From Sutcliffiella horikoshii (GTDB lineage: Bacteria > Bacillota > Bacilli > Bacillales > Bacillaceae_I), in NCBI RefSeq assembly GCF_002157855.1, contig NZ_CP020880.1, positions 4,154,001 to 4,218,000 of the forward strand: DNA of 64,000 nucleotides, read 5' to 3'. Of this stretch, positions 1 to 7,317 are shown piece after piece. Below the pieces are notes generated by a model. It was given only the letters and a program-made list of their open reading frames with translations, was not told the DNA's origin and searched no databases. The number at the start of each line of letters is the position of its first letter. Within the stretch, counting starts at the first letter, position 1. The position numbers and the translations under genes were made by a program.

Positions 1-404
1 ATATTTTTATAGGCATTTTCCAGTTTTTCACGCTGAATATATAAAGTGAATAGCTGAAGGGCCACTTCTATTTTAAGTGTTTTATTATCTGTATTAATTT
101 TGGCGTAGATATCTTCCGCTTCTACTAACATTCCTAAATCATAGTATGCATCTGCAATATTTTTCTTCGCCCAAGGTTCCAATTCATTGTGAACATTCTC
201 CCACTTGTATATAGCACTCTCGTAATCTTTGCTATGAAAATATACTTCTCCTTGCGCATACCGAATAAACGAGAGATCTGACACCTCGTTGTTCTGCTCT
301 GCCAGGAAGGCTTCTCCAAGCACTTGAACAGGATGCTTTGTCTCCACATCCAGCATAAAAGTTTCAAAATACGTTTTGCTAATAAATTTGTTTTCCTGTG
401 TCAT
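1..404 (-). CDS. TPR-like protein, 3' end cut by window edge
   Basis: The first 134 codons of a gene running off the left edge; the frame is open throughout. The ATG at 404 has a GAGGG ribosome site just upstream. The protein starts MTQENKFISKTYFETF and continues with alternating short helices containing tetratricopeptide-type spacing (for example YAQGEVYFHSKDYESAIYKW and the following AYYDLGMLVEAEDIYAKI segment). This suggests a soluble TPR helical-repeat scaffold. I do not recognise the exact family and the C-terminal part is missing, so no function is assigned. It is transcribed in the same direction as the parM-parR cassette, about 310 bases downstream of it. Confidence 0.6.
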   Translation of the reverse strand, partial: MTQENKFISKTYFETFMLDVETKHPVQVLGEAFLAEQNNEVSDLSFIRYAQGEVYFHSKDYESAIYKWENVHNELEPWAKKNIADAYYDLGMLVEAEDIYAKINTDNKTLKIEVALQLFTLYIQREKLENAYKN

Positions 405-613
405 TTTACCCTCCACCAATCATTTCACATTATTTTCGTAATTAAAATGATCTAGTAACTTCGTCTCTTGATACAAAAATAGTTATTCTGCTATATAGTT
501 CGAATGTCTTTTGGATTTTAGGACCATTCTATTCTATACCCTTTTTACCGCAGCTATAACTAATTTGCTAACAAATATTGACCTCATACTACCATATTTC
601 CCGGGAATAGAAG

Positions 614-638
614 AAGAGCCTAAAATGGTTAGGCCCTT
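614..638 (-). terminator. Hairpin, possible terminator
   Basis: AAGAGCCTAA and TTAGGCCCTT pair (one G-U in RNA) around a 5-base loop, followed on the minus strand by a pyrimidine-rich run. Together with the hairpin at 681-706 this is all I see in the gene-free stretch 405-715. Confidence 0.4.
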
Positions 639-680
639 CCTACTTTTACAACCTCTTTTTTGATATAAGCCCACATAATT

Positions 681-706
681 AAGGCCGCTAATTTCATAGC
701 GGCCTT
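681..706 (-). terminator. Terminator-like hairpin after parR
   Basis: A perfect 10-bp stem, AAGGCCGCTA with TAGCGGCCTT around a 6-base loop, lies just past the parR-like stop codon. There is no long T tract on the minus strand, so termination strength is uncertain. Confidence 0.5.
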
Positions 707-715
707 CCATGTCAT

Positions 716-1288
716 TCATTTATTCATATGTGAAAGAAAATCTCCCAATATTTTATCGACATCTTCCACATCCAACTCTTCCTCTTCTTCCGTTGACGCC
801 TGCTCTTGGAGAGCTGTGTCCCAGTCAAAAGAGTCTAAGTCATCATCGTTTAATACGTTAGCATTCACCTTTTCATCTGTCTCTTCATCAGAATTGTATG
901 GCTTATCCTCTTGAAGGTACAAAGCTTGGTCAATATCCGTAGAATTGCTGTTCATCGCCGCGAGAATGCTTGTTGCACGCACAGGGTCTGAAAGCAACTG
1001 ATAGACGATATTGCCGAGCAATGCCTCCGAATGCTGATGCTTCAACCAATCCCTTTGTGTTTTAGATAAAGATTTAGGAAGTGGAATAGAAATTGTCTCT
1101 TTTTCGCGTGCATGTGAACTTGTCACACCTTGAAGAACAAATTCTGCTATTTTACTAGAGAAATTCCTTCTTTCTGTCTCTTTTAGACGTTGTAAATGCT
1201 TAATTAGATGGTCAGGCGTATCAGAAGGGATACGGAACGAAATAGCTTGTCCCCTCTGAATCCCCTGACTCGAACTGGAATTCTTCAT
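716..1288 (-). CDS. ParR-like ribbon-helix-helix partition adaptor
   Basis: A 190-residue protein encoded 13 bases after the ParM-like gene. Residues 14-20 (QAISFRI) look like the DNA-contacting beta strand of a ribbon-helix-helix fold, followed by two helices at about 24-37 and 43-54. The middle is polar, and residues about 150-183 are strongly acidic, ending in a predicted helix. RHH DNA binding plus an acidic C-terminal tail is the layout of ParR, which binds the parC centromere and caps ParM filaments. I infer the same role from layout and gene order; similarity to named ParR proteins is not obvious by eye. Confidence 0.65.
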   Translation of the reverse strand: MKNSSSSQGIQRGQAISFRIPSDTPDHLIKHLQRLKETERRNFSSKIAEFVLQGVTSSHAREKETISIPLPKSLSKTQRDWLKHQHSEALLGNIVYQLLSDPVRATSILAAMNSNSTDIDQALYLQEDKPYNSDEETDEKVNANVLNDDDLDSFDWDTALQEQASTEEEEELDVEDVDKILGDFLSHMNK

Positions 1289-1301
1289 CCAATCACCTTA
1301 T

Positions 1302-2483
1302 TTACGCTTTCACAGGTTTTTGTTGTTCTTTGGACTCTTTATCCTTGCCTGTTTTCTTTACATAGTCAGCAATCAATTTGTAGTAGGCATTTGCCATCAT
1401 CCAGATGCTTTCTTTTTCATCTTCAAAGAAGTCGATATTGTAGCCGTCTAGATTGTTGTTAAGTGTTTTTAGGTATTCTTTAAGGACAGTTGAACCACCG
1501 CCAACGAAATAGCAAATCTCCGTTTGGGAATTCTTCTGCCAAATATTTCTCAACAGGCGGTATTGTTTTTTCGCTAAGTCTAAAAGAATGCGGTCCGTGA
1601 TATCATGCACGCTCGTTCTACTACCACGTACCATGATGTGGTTGCGGTCATTCTTTTTCGTAATGATCTCTACCACATCTCTTCTGCTATCAAGCTCGAT
1701 GCCGTGTTTAGAACGAATTTCCTCACGAATTTGCTCAAGTGCTTCAGATACTCCAAGGTTAAAGCCTTGTGCTTTGTCATCATCCACATTACGGTTTTTG
1801 ATGACAGCGATATCTGTGGAAAGACCGCCGATATCTTGGATAAGGATGCGCTTGTCGATCAAGTCTTTATTGATGATGTTGCCGTTGTTATCTAATACAA
1901 GGTTAATGTAAGCTGCGAAGCCCTCTGGATAAACCTTGATTTCATCAAATTTAATATTAACTTTGATGCCTTGGTATTTAGGTGTAATTAAGAATTCCAC
2001 CTGATGAACAGAACCTAGAAGTTTGGAACGGTAACCCGCATCCTTGCCTTCTTTCACTTCTCTTAGTGGAAGACCTGTTCCTAATGTGTAGTTTGCATCT
2101 ACTACATTTTTATTTCGAGGGAATGTTTTTTCATTTTGCGCACTTACTGCATCCAAAGCTAAAGTAGCAAATAACATTACTAAAGTTTGGTCTTCTTCAG
2201 ATTTGCTGCTACCTGGATCTAATTCTGTTGCATTATTGCTCTTTGTTGCAAGATTTCCAATTCGGTAGATAGCATTATTGTCCATCAGGGCAGGGGAGTG
2301 AACGCGTACATGGATACCATCAAGTGGATCCTTGCTGTCCAACTCTTCAATTCCTATTACTGGGCGATCTTCAATATCTCTAGCAATAACATTTGGAATG
2401 TTTAATTCTGAATCCAATTTCCCAAAAATAGCTTTAATAGAATCATTACCTACGTCGACTGCTGCAATTCTTGAATAACTCAT
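1302..2483 (-). CDS. ParM/StbA-family actin-like ATPase
   Basis: A 393-residue actin-fold ATPase of the ParM/StbA type. Phosphate-1 motif near residues 8-16 (AVDVGNDSI), phosphate-2 motif at 216-224 (QDIGGLSTD) and adenosine motif at 326-331 (FVGGGS) are all present. Family members polymerise with ATP into filaments that push plasmid copies apart. An ATG ten codons upstream exists, but the ATG at 2483 is better placed after AAGGAAG and starts directly with the actin fold (MSYSRIAAVD). The parR-like gene follows in the same operon, and the leader contains a motif array. The neighbours look chromosomal, so its job may not be plasmid segregation. Confidence 0.85.
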   Translation of the reverse strand: MSYSRIAAVDVGNDSIKAIFGKLDSELNIPNVIARDIEDRPVIGIEELDSKDPLDGIHVRVHSPALMDNNAIYRIGNLATKSNNATELDPGSSKSEEDQTLVMLFATLALDAVSAQNEKTFPRNKNVVDANYTLGTGLPLREVKEGKDAGYRSKLLGSVHQVEFLITPKYQGIKVNIKFDEIKVYPEGFAAYINLVLDNNGNIINKDLIDKRILIQDIGGLSTDIAVIKNRNVDDDKAQGFNLGVSEALEQIREEIRSKHGIELDSRRDVVEIITKKNDRNHIMVRGSRTSVHDITDRILLDLAKKQYRLLRNIWQKNSQTEICYFVGGGSTVLKEYLKTLNNNLDGYNIDFFEDEKESIWMMANAYYKLIADYVKKTGKDKESKEQQKPVKA

Positions 2484-2622
2484 TTTCATCTTCCTTTCTT
2501 TTCCTCCATACATTATTTGTTTCCTATAGAAGAAAATAAAACTAGTAAGTATATAGTAAGCGTACAGAAAGTTTCTCTACTATTCAATCATTCTCATGAA
2601 AAGTAATGAAAGTGTAAAAAAC

Positions 2623-2789
2623 GTTTACGTTAATGTGTACAAATGTATACACGTATACATTTACGTTTACTTGTATTCTTTTATTGTACACATCCCTTTA
2701 TACCAACATGTTTACGTGTTTGTATACAAGTTTACTTATTTGTCTACGTTTGTATACATTACGTATACTTGTGTACGGAATATGTAAAC
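2623..2789. repeat. GTNTAC motif array, candidate parC centromere
   Basis: At least twelve GTNTAC hexamers (GTTTAC, GTATAC, GTGTAC, GTCTAC), plus near-matches, start at 2623, 2635, 2645, 2653, 2665, 2710, 2722, 2730, 2742, 2752, 2763 and 2771. Spacings are 8-12 bases, often alternating 12 and 8, so about one helical turn. The array lies just upstream of the ParM-like gene, the position of parC in type II partition loci, where parC doubles as the operon's operator. The rest of the gene-free stretch 2484-2813 holds only AT-rich leader and the end of the reductase gene. Confidence 0.65.
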
Positions 2790-2813
2790 TTCCACAATAT
2801 CCTAATTCCATTT

Positions 2814-3779
2814 TTATTTATAACTGTAATCAACCTTTAAAGTTTTCGTTTTACTCCGGGATACACATGGTAAAAAACAAGCTTGGGATTCTTTTTGCTT
2901 AGTTGATAAGAAAGAATCATTATGTTCCGCCTCCCCTTCCAAGATGGAAAGTTCACAAGTTCCACAATGGCCAACTTTACAGGAATGTGGAACAGGGTAT
3001 CCTGCTTCTAATAAAACATCCAATGTAGATTTTTCGGCAGGAACAGTCAAAAAACTGCCATTTGTGAGCTCTAAAATGAATGAACGAGGTTTAAACATGG
3101 TAGGAGTTGAAAAATATTCGTAATGAATGCTTGCATTAGGATATCCAATAATTGCAGCAGCACGTGAAAAAGAGGAAGTAAACCCTGCTGGACCACATAA
3201 ATATACATGGGTACCAATATACTGATCTAATAGAATGGTAGTGTTTATACGATTTTCTTGTTTTGTGAAATAAAATTGTGTGTGCTGTGGGTATTCTTTT
3301 TTTAAATAGGAATGGAAAGCACAGTCATCTATAGTTTTTGTAGAATAATGAAGTTCAAATGAAGCACCCTGTTCCTTACATTCACGCATCATAGATAGGA
3401 AGGGAGTAATACCAATCCCAGCTGCAATGAAAACATGATGTCGGGCCTGAAAACTAAGAGGAAAATAGTTTTTCGGAAAACTAATTTGTAAGATATCTCC
3501 TATTTGAGCTTTATTATGTAAATAAGATGAACCTCCAGAGGATTTTTCATGGAGTTTGACTGCAATTTGGTAATTACCTCTTCTATCCGGATCGCCGACT
3601 AATGAATATCTTCGTTCCAGCTCCCCTCCCCTACCGTTCAAAAATAAAATTATGTGAGAACCTGGGCTAAAGGCCGGTAATGCGCTTTTATTTGTTTGAA
3701 CGAGAGTAAAACGCTTAATCGTTGCTGTCTCTTGTACAATTTCATTTATCTCTACCTGTAACCTATTATCTAGTTTCAC
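2814..3779 (-). CDS. PDR/VanB-family flavin/2Fe-2S reductase
   Basis: A 321-residue electron-transfer protein that moves electrons from NAD(P)H via flavin and a plant-type 2Fe-2S cluster to an oxygenase. Visible motifs: flavin-binding RRYSL (56-60), nucleotide-binding GIGITP (121-126), CGP (195-197), and cluster cysteines C267, C272, C275 and C305 with the classic C-x4-C-x2-C-x29-C spacing. It is the last gene of a three-gene operon after the DmmA-like protein and heme N-demethylase, so it is probably the reductase of that amine oxygenase. The domain order (flavin, NAD, C-terminal ferredoxin) matches phthalate dioxygenase reductase. Confidence 0.85.
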   Translation of the reverse strand: MKLDNRLQVEINEIVQETATIKRFTLVQTNKSALPAFSPGSHIILFLNGRGGELERRYSLVGDPDRRGNYQIAVKLHEKSSGGSSYLHNKAQIGDILQISFPKNYFPLSFQARHHVFIAAGIGITPFLSMMRECKEQGASFELHYSTKTIDDCAFHSYLKKEYPQHTQFYFTKQENRINTTILLDQYIGTHVYLCGPAGFTSSFSRAAAIIGYPNASIHYEYFSTPTMFKPRSFILELTNGSFLTVPAEKSTLDVLLEAGYPVPHSCKVGHCGTCELSILEGEAEHNDSFLSTKQKESQACFLPCVSRSKTKTLKVDYSYK

Positions 3780-3797
3780 CTCATCTTCCCTCCATTC

Positions 3798-4274
3798 CTA
3801 TTTAACCTCTGCAACATACCCTAAGTAAGCATCTTTTATTGAAGAATAATGATCAGATAACTCCAGCTTCAAGCTGCACGCAGGACAATTCAAAATCCCC
3901 CTTTTAATACTCTCACCGCACACACTTGAAATGACATGGCATCTACAACAAAAAATTCTCTTTTCTTCCTTTCCTACAATAATGTATTGAGCTTCCTCAG
4001 GGGAATAGCCAAGCTTTGTAGCCATTGATAGGACTTTTCTTAGCTTTTTCCTTTCTGCTGCAACATAAAGAAAAGTCCCTATCTTCTGCATCTCAAGCTT
4101 TCTGTCCACCTCAGAAGAACACTCTAAAATCAGGTGTATTTCTTCAAAAGACATCTGCTCGTTTGTTAAGATTTGCTTAATTGGATTCAGGGTATTTAAA
4201 CCTTCCTCATCTCCACAAAGAACGTAGTGCTTTTTTCCTGGTTGGAAGATCGGTCCGTTCTTTATATCGTTCAC
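3798..4274 (-). CDS. DmmA-like subunit of amine monooxygenase
   Basis: A 158-residue protein resembling the DmmA family of dimethylamine monooxygenase subunits. The N-terminal half is a small alpha/beta domain. The C-terminal half has a metal-ribbon-like cysteine set: C109/C110, C112, C130 and C133 (FCCRCH ... NCPAC). Its start overlaps the end of the heme N-demethylase gene by four bases (ATGA), which indicates translational coupling and a shared complex. The call rests on C-terminal pattern and gene context; sequence search would be needed to confirm the family. Confidence 0.65.
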   Translation of the reverse strand: MNDIKNGPIFQPGKKHYVLCGDEEGLNTLNPIKQILTNEQMSFEEIHLILECSSEVDRKLEMQKIGTFLYVAAERKKLRKVLSMATKLGYSPEEAQYIIVGKEEKRIFCCRCHVISSVCGESIKRGILNCPACSLKLELSDHYSSIKDAYLGYVAEVK

Positions 4275-5230
4275 AGAACACCATCCTCTTTCTTTTCGAT
4301 ATACGCCAAAACTTTATCCTTGTATAATGAAATCCCTTTATACTCTGCAATATGAGACGGTAATTCCACTAAAATTTGATAGAATTGTCTCTTCCATTCA
4401 GGGATTTCAATTAGTTCTTCTAGAGGTAACAGGTGTGTATGTATGGTAAACAAGATGGCATTTGTACGTGGCAAACGAAAGAGCTTTTGAACCTCTACCC
4501 GCAAATGTACAAACTCTCCTGCATTATCCACGGTTACTTTCTTTCTGTCTTTTCCCCATACATCAAAGGTTTCTAAGGAAGTATCCATTCTATTCCCAGC
4601 CATAAGGGACCAATTTTTCCTTCCCCATGGATTTCCCGCTTCCAGCCTTAATAGAAATTGCAAAATTCGCTCGTCCAACCCCTCTTCCTTAAATCCCGGA
4701 ATCGGAAAGTGAATATTTTTAAAGCTCATGCCATGGTTAAAGGCCAGTGACCAATTAGCAGGAAAACAGAGCTGGCCTGCATCCAGATAAAGATCACCAT
4801 CTCGCTGCAACATCAAGATTAAATCTTCCTGCACATGCCTACCGATGAAGTCCAGAGGCTCGAATGGCAAAGTGGTTTCGTCCCACATCTTAAATTCACA
4901 CTCTTCTTGAAGCAGGTGATTGATGAAAACGTGATTTTGTCCTTCTTTCTTAAAGGAAAAGCTTTTTGGGAAATAGGTTGAGAGATCTGTCATCACAAGC
5001 TCCAAAACTTCCCACTGTGCCTTGTTTGTATAAGGAAATGATTGAAAACTACGAGAATGATGTTCCGTTAATAAGGCTCTTTTTAGTTGTATTTCTTTTA
5101 GATAGCCCTCTGTAATGTCGATGCTACTTGGAGGTGTCAGAAGGGTCGAGTTATTCGTATAACGGTAGGTGTCCCCTTTAAAAGGATAGGGAAACCTCTT
5201 CATTTCTTCGGTCAGCTTCATATCTTTCAC
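4271..5230 (-). CDS. Heme-dependent oxidative N-demethylase (DUF3445)
   Basis: A 319-residue protein of the DUF3445/HODM family, the heme-binding catalytic component of dimethylamine monooxygenase-type enzymes. The recognisable block is in the C-terminal third: HLRVEVQKLFRLPRTNAIL followed by FTIHTHLLPLEEL, matching the family's 'R-LPR-AI-FTI-TY-PL' pattern. The N-terminal half holds the FPYPF and AGQLCFPANW segments typical of the family. First gene of the operon, so transcription probably starts in 5231-5290. By family knowledge it oxidises a secondary methylamine to primary amine plus formaldehyde; the actual substrate here is unknown. Confidence 0.75.
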   Translation of the reverse strand: MKDMKLTEEMKRFPYPFKGDTYRYTNNSTLLTPPSSIDITEGYLKEIQLKRALLTEHHSRSFQSFPYTNKAQWEVLELVMTDLSTYFPKSFSFKKEGQNHVFINHLLQEECEFKMWDETTLPFEPLDFIGRHVQEDLILMLQRDGDLYLDAGQLCFPANWSLAFNHGMSFKNIHFPIPGFKEEGLDERILQFLLRLEAGNPWGRKNWSLMAGNRMDTSLETFDVWGKDRKKVTVDNAGEFVHLRVEVQKLFRLPRTNAILFTIHTHLLPLEELIEIPEWKRQFYQILVELPSHIAEYKGISLYKDKVLAYIEKKEDGVL

Positions 5231-5291
5231 CTCTTTTTTCAGAATATTTCATACTTTTATTCTAAGGAAAAAGACCTGGTTCATCAAGACG

Positions 5292-5330
5292 AAGGGCCTG
5301 GCCCGTTATATTAACTGTGGCCAGGCCCTT
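5292..5330 (-). terminator. Terminator hairpin after alpha/beta hydrolase
   Basis: A 12-bp perfect stem, AAGGGCCTGGCC with GGCCAGGCCCTT, lies immediately past the hydrolase stop codon and upstream of the amine-oxidation operon. The longest T run is on the plus strand, so it could also stop antisense transcription. Confidence 0.65.
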
Positions 5331-5331
5331 T

Positions 5332-6135
5332 TTAGAGTGATTTTATAAAGTTGGATACTTCGATGTTAAATCGTTCCGTCTCTTCGAGGAATGGACAATG
5401 ACAGCTTTCTTCAAACAGAACCAGTTCACTGTTAGCTATGGCTTCCTTCAAGTGTTCCCCCGCTGCAACTGGGATGAGCTTTTCTACTTTTCCAAAGCAG
5501 AGTAAAGTTGGTTTAGATAAAGAGGGGAAAGTTGAACGGTAATCCACCACCGATTGGTCAAATAGAATGGCGCTTGCCACACCTGTCATAGGTTTCATGG
5601 TTTCCTCAAGCATCCACTCCATCTCTTCAGGTGCAACGTCCTCTTTAAACATAAGTGGAATAAATCCTCTCAAGAAGTCCACCCTGTTATCTTGCACCTC
5701 TCTCATAAAGTGGGTCAATGTAGGCAAATCAAAGGCACCGATGGGAAAATCTGGCCACTTGAAATCGGAAGCAAGTTCATCCACTATAACCGTGCCTTTA
5801 ACGTTCGCCTCACCAACTTGCTGAAGGTATTCCCAAATTACGAACGCCCCCATCGACCAGCCAACCAGCACAACATCCTTTAGGTCCAGCTTCGTGATGA
5901 ATGCTTGTAAATCTTTTGCATACGTGGAAATGGTGTGGCCTTCCGTAACTAGTGCAGAGTCACCATGTCCCCTTAAATCAATGGTGATGGCACGATGTTC
6001 CTTGCTGAAAAATGGCAGCTGATCCTTGAAGAATTTTCTGCTCATCCAAACACCATGAATAAAGATGACTGGTGTCCCCTCTCCATGGTCGTCATAATAA
6101 AGCTCAACACTAGTTTCTAATTCGATTTTAGGCAA
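5332..6135 (-). CDS. Alpha/beta hydrolase
   Basis: A 267-residue soluble alpha/beta-fold hydrolase. The oxyanion-hole HG is at residues 27-28, RGHGDS at 55-60, the nucleophile elbow GWSMG at 92-96 (Ser94), and the catalytic histidine is probably His246 in the motif CHCPF. The acid normally found in a G-x-x-D motif after strand 7 is not clear; the local sequence is FGKVEKLIP, where Glu may substitute. Substrate cannot be read from sequence. It stands alone between two terminated units. The start ATG is followed by the usual short N-terminal strand. Confidence 0.8.
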   Translation of the reverse strand: MPKIELETSVELYYDDHGEGTPVIFIHGVWMSRKFFKDQLPFFSKEHRAITIDLRGHGDSALVTEGHTISTYAKDLQAFITKLDLKDVVLVGWSMGAFVIWEYLQQVGEANVKGTVIVDELASDFKWPDFPIGAFDLPTLTHFMREVQDNRVDFLRGFIPLMFKEDVAPEEMEWMLEETMKPMTGVASAILFDQSVVDYRSTFPSLSKPTLLCFGKVEKLIPVAAGEHLKEAIANSELVLFEESCHCPFLEETERFNIEVSNFIKSL

Positions 6136-6217
6136 AAAAATCCCCCCTAATAAGTGATATACATAAGTATATTTTCATAGTGGGGGAATTATCTCCATTT
6201 GATATATGTCTGTTTTC

Positions 6218-6421
6218 TTATTCTTGCCAGAATAACTGATCTAACGTTTTGGATAATGCTTTGCATATTGAAAGGCAAAGGCTGAGGCTTGGGTTGTATT
6301 TGCCGAGTTCGATGAGACCGATTGTTTGCCTGGACACCCCTACAATCTTGGCCAGTTCGTCCTGAGACAAGTCCTTTTCCACTCTCGCCATTTTCATTTT
6401 TAAGTTTTTCATATTGATCAC
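6218..6421 (-). CDS. Small XRE-type helix-turn-helix regulator
   Basis: A 67-residue protein that is almost entirely one Cro/C1-type helix-turn-helix (LSQDELAKIVGVSRQTIGLIE at about residues 18-38, with the recognition helix VSRQTIGLIE). Its start overlaps the stop of the upstream membrane protein gene by four bases. Pairs of a very short XRE regulator and a small membrane protein are common in Firmicutes and are usually autoregulated; that is inferred here. Confidence 0.85.
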   Translation of the reverse strand: MINMKNLKMKMARVEKDLSQDELAKIVGVSRQTIGLIELGKYNPSLSLCLSICKALSKTLDQLFWQE

Positions 6422-6942
6422 CGCTCTATTTCGTCTTCATCTAATTCTTTTTCAGCCGCCTTTTTGCTACGATTCATCGCAGCAAGGAACGTGCTTCCTG
6501 ATAGCAATACTAAAAACGGTATATAAATCATTAGAGAAACAAAGAACACCATGAAAAAGTAGGAGTATGCCTGTGCAGTCGTGTCCGCATAATTGAAGGC
6601 GCTATTTAAGCCGAAGAAAATTGCTATAATGACACCGAAAGCTCCACCCCATATAAGAGTCTTCCACTTCATCGGCACCTTGCTTTTCCGGTCATGCATT
6701 TCTACCTCATCTGACAAGACCCCTAAGCTTGAACCCCTTGCCGTATAGTAAACACCTTGGAGGAAAAGTATTGCTAACTCTGTGTTGATGGAGCTAACAC
6801 CAAAGCCGTACTGGTAAAACTTAAATCCTATGGAAATAAGACAAACTGCCATCACTAGATAATAGATTTCACGATAAATCTTGTTCTGAGCCATTACAAT
6901 CCGCTCATCTTCCACCTTTGTTGATCCGCCGAAAAAACTCAT
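6418..6942 (-). CDS. DUF6773-like four-helix membrane protein
   Basis: About 174 residues with hydrophobic segments near residues 28-45, 53-70, 98-116 and 128-150 (numbered from the chosen start) and a charged C-terminal tail (KKAAEKELDEDEIER). The ATG at 6942 follows AGGGAA closely and starts MSFFGGSTKVEDER; an upstream in-frame ATG at 6990 would add 16 polar residues with no ribosome site. The family is found beside small XRE regulators, as here. No function is known to me. Confidence 0.6.
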   Translation of the reverse strand: MSFFGGSTKVEDERIVMAQNKIYREIYYLVMAVCLISIGFKFYQYGFGVSSINTELAILFLQGVYYTARGSSLGVLSDEVEMHDRKSKVPMKWKTLIWGGAFGVIIAIFFGLNSAFNYADTTAQAYSYFFMVFFVSLMIYIPFLVLLSGSTFLAAMNRSKKAAEKELDEDEIER

Positions 6943-7106
6943 TTCCCTGCACCCCTTTGTAAAATATGGATTATACTTATTATTATACATTTTATATTAC
7001 TTTATGCAATATATACGTGTCATTTAGACAAATATATTTTATTGCTTATGTAATGAGGAGTTTGTTCCAGTTGCGTTTAGAGGACCTTTTCCACTCAAAA
7101 ACTTAT

Positions 7107-7236
7107 CGGGCGATTTTACGGGTGTTTCGGGCGATAATAAGATTTTACGGGCGAATTTTAAAGTTAACGGGCGATTCTGGACTGCAATCGGGCGATAATT
7201 TCAATTTACTGGCGATTTTCACGAGTAATCGGGCGA
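7107..7236. repeat. CGGGCGA array with 20-21 bp period
   Basis: CGGGCGA starts at 7107, 7128, 7148, 7168, 7189 and 7230, with a CTGGCGA variant at 7209. The steps are 21, 20, 20, 21, 20 and 21 bases (mean 20.5, about two helical turns). The sequence between copies is AT-rich and divergent. It occupies most of the gene-free stretch 6943-7317; the rest holds the promoter region of the membrane protein gene and the terminator at 7265. Confidence 0.8.
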
Positions 7237-7264
7237 AACCTAATATCCGACAAATTTCGCAAAC

Positions 7265-7297
7265 AAAAAAAAGCCGAGATAAGAGCATCTCGACTTC
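7265..7297 (-). terminator. Terminator of quinone oxidoreductase operon
   Basis: On the minus strand AGTCGAGAT pairs with ATCTCGGCT around a short loop, followed by eight T residues, about 20 bases past the stop codon of the oxidoreductase gene. Confidence 0.85.
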
Positions 7298-7317
7298 CTA
7301 CTTTAAGCACCTACAGC

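Noticed and set aside
534-719. 61-codon minus-strand frame after the parR-like gene
   Set aside because: It reads through two terminator-like hairpins and has no family-like sequence; most likely chance.
2623-2789. Plasmid replication iterons
   Set aside because: No Rep gene nearby; position upstream of parM fits a centromere better.
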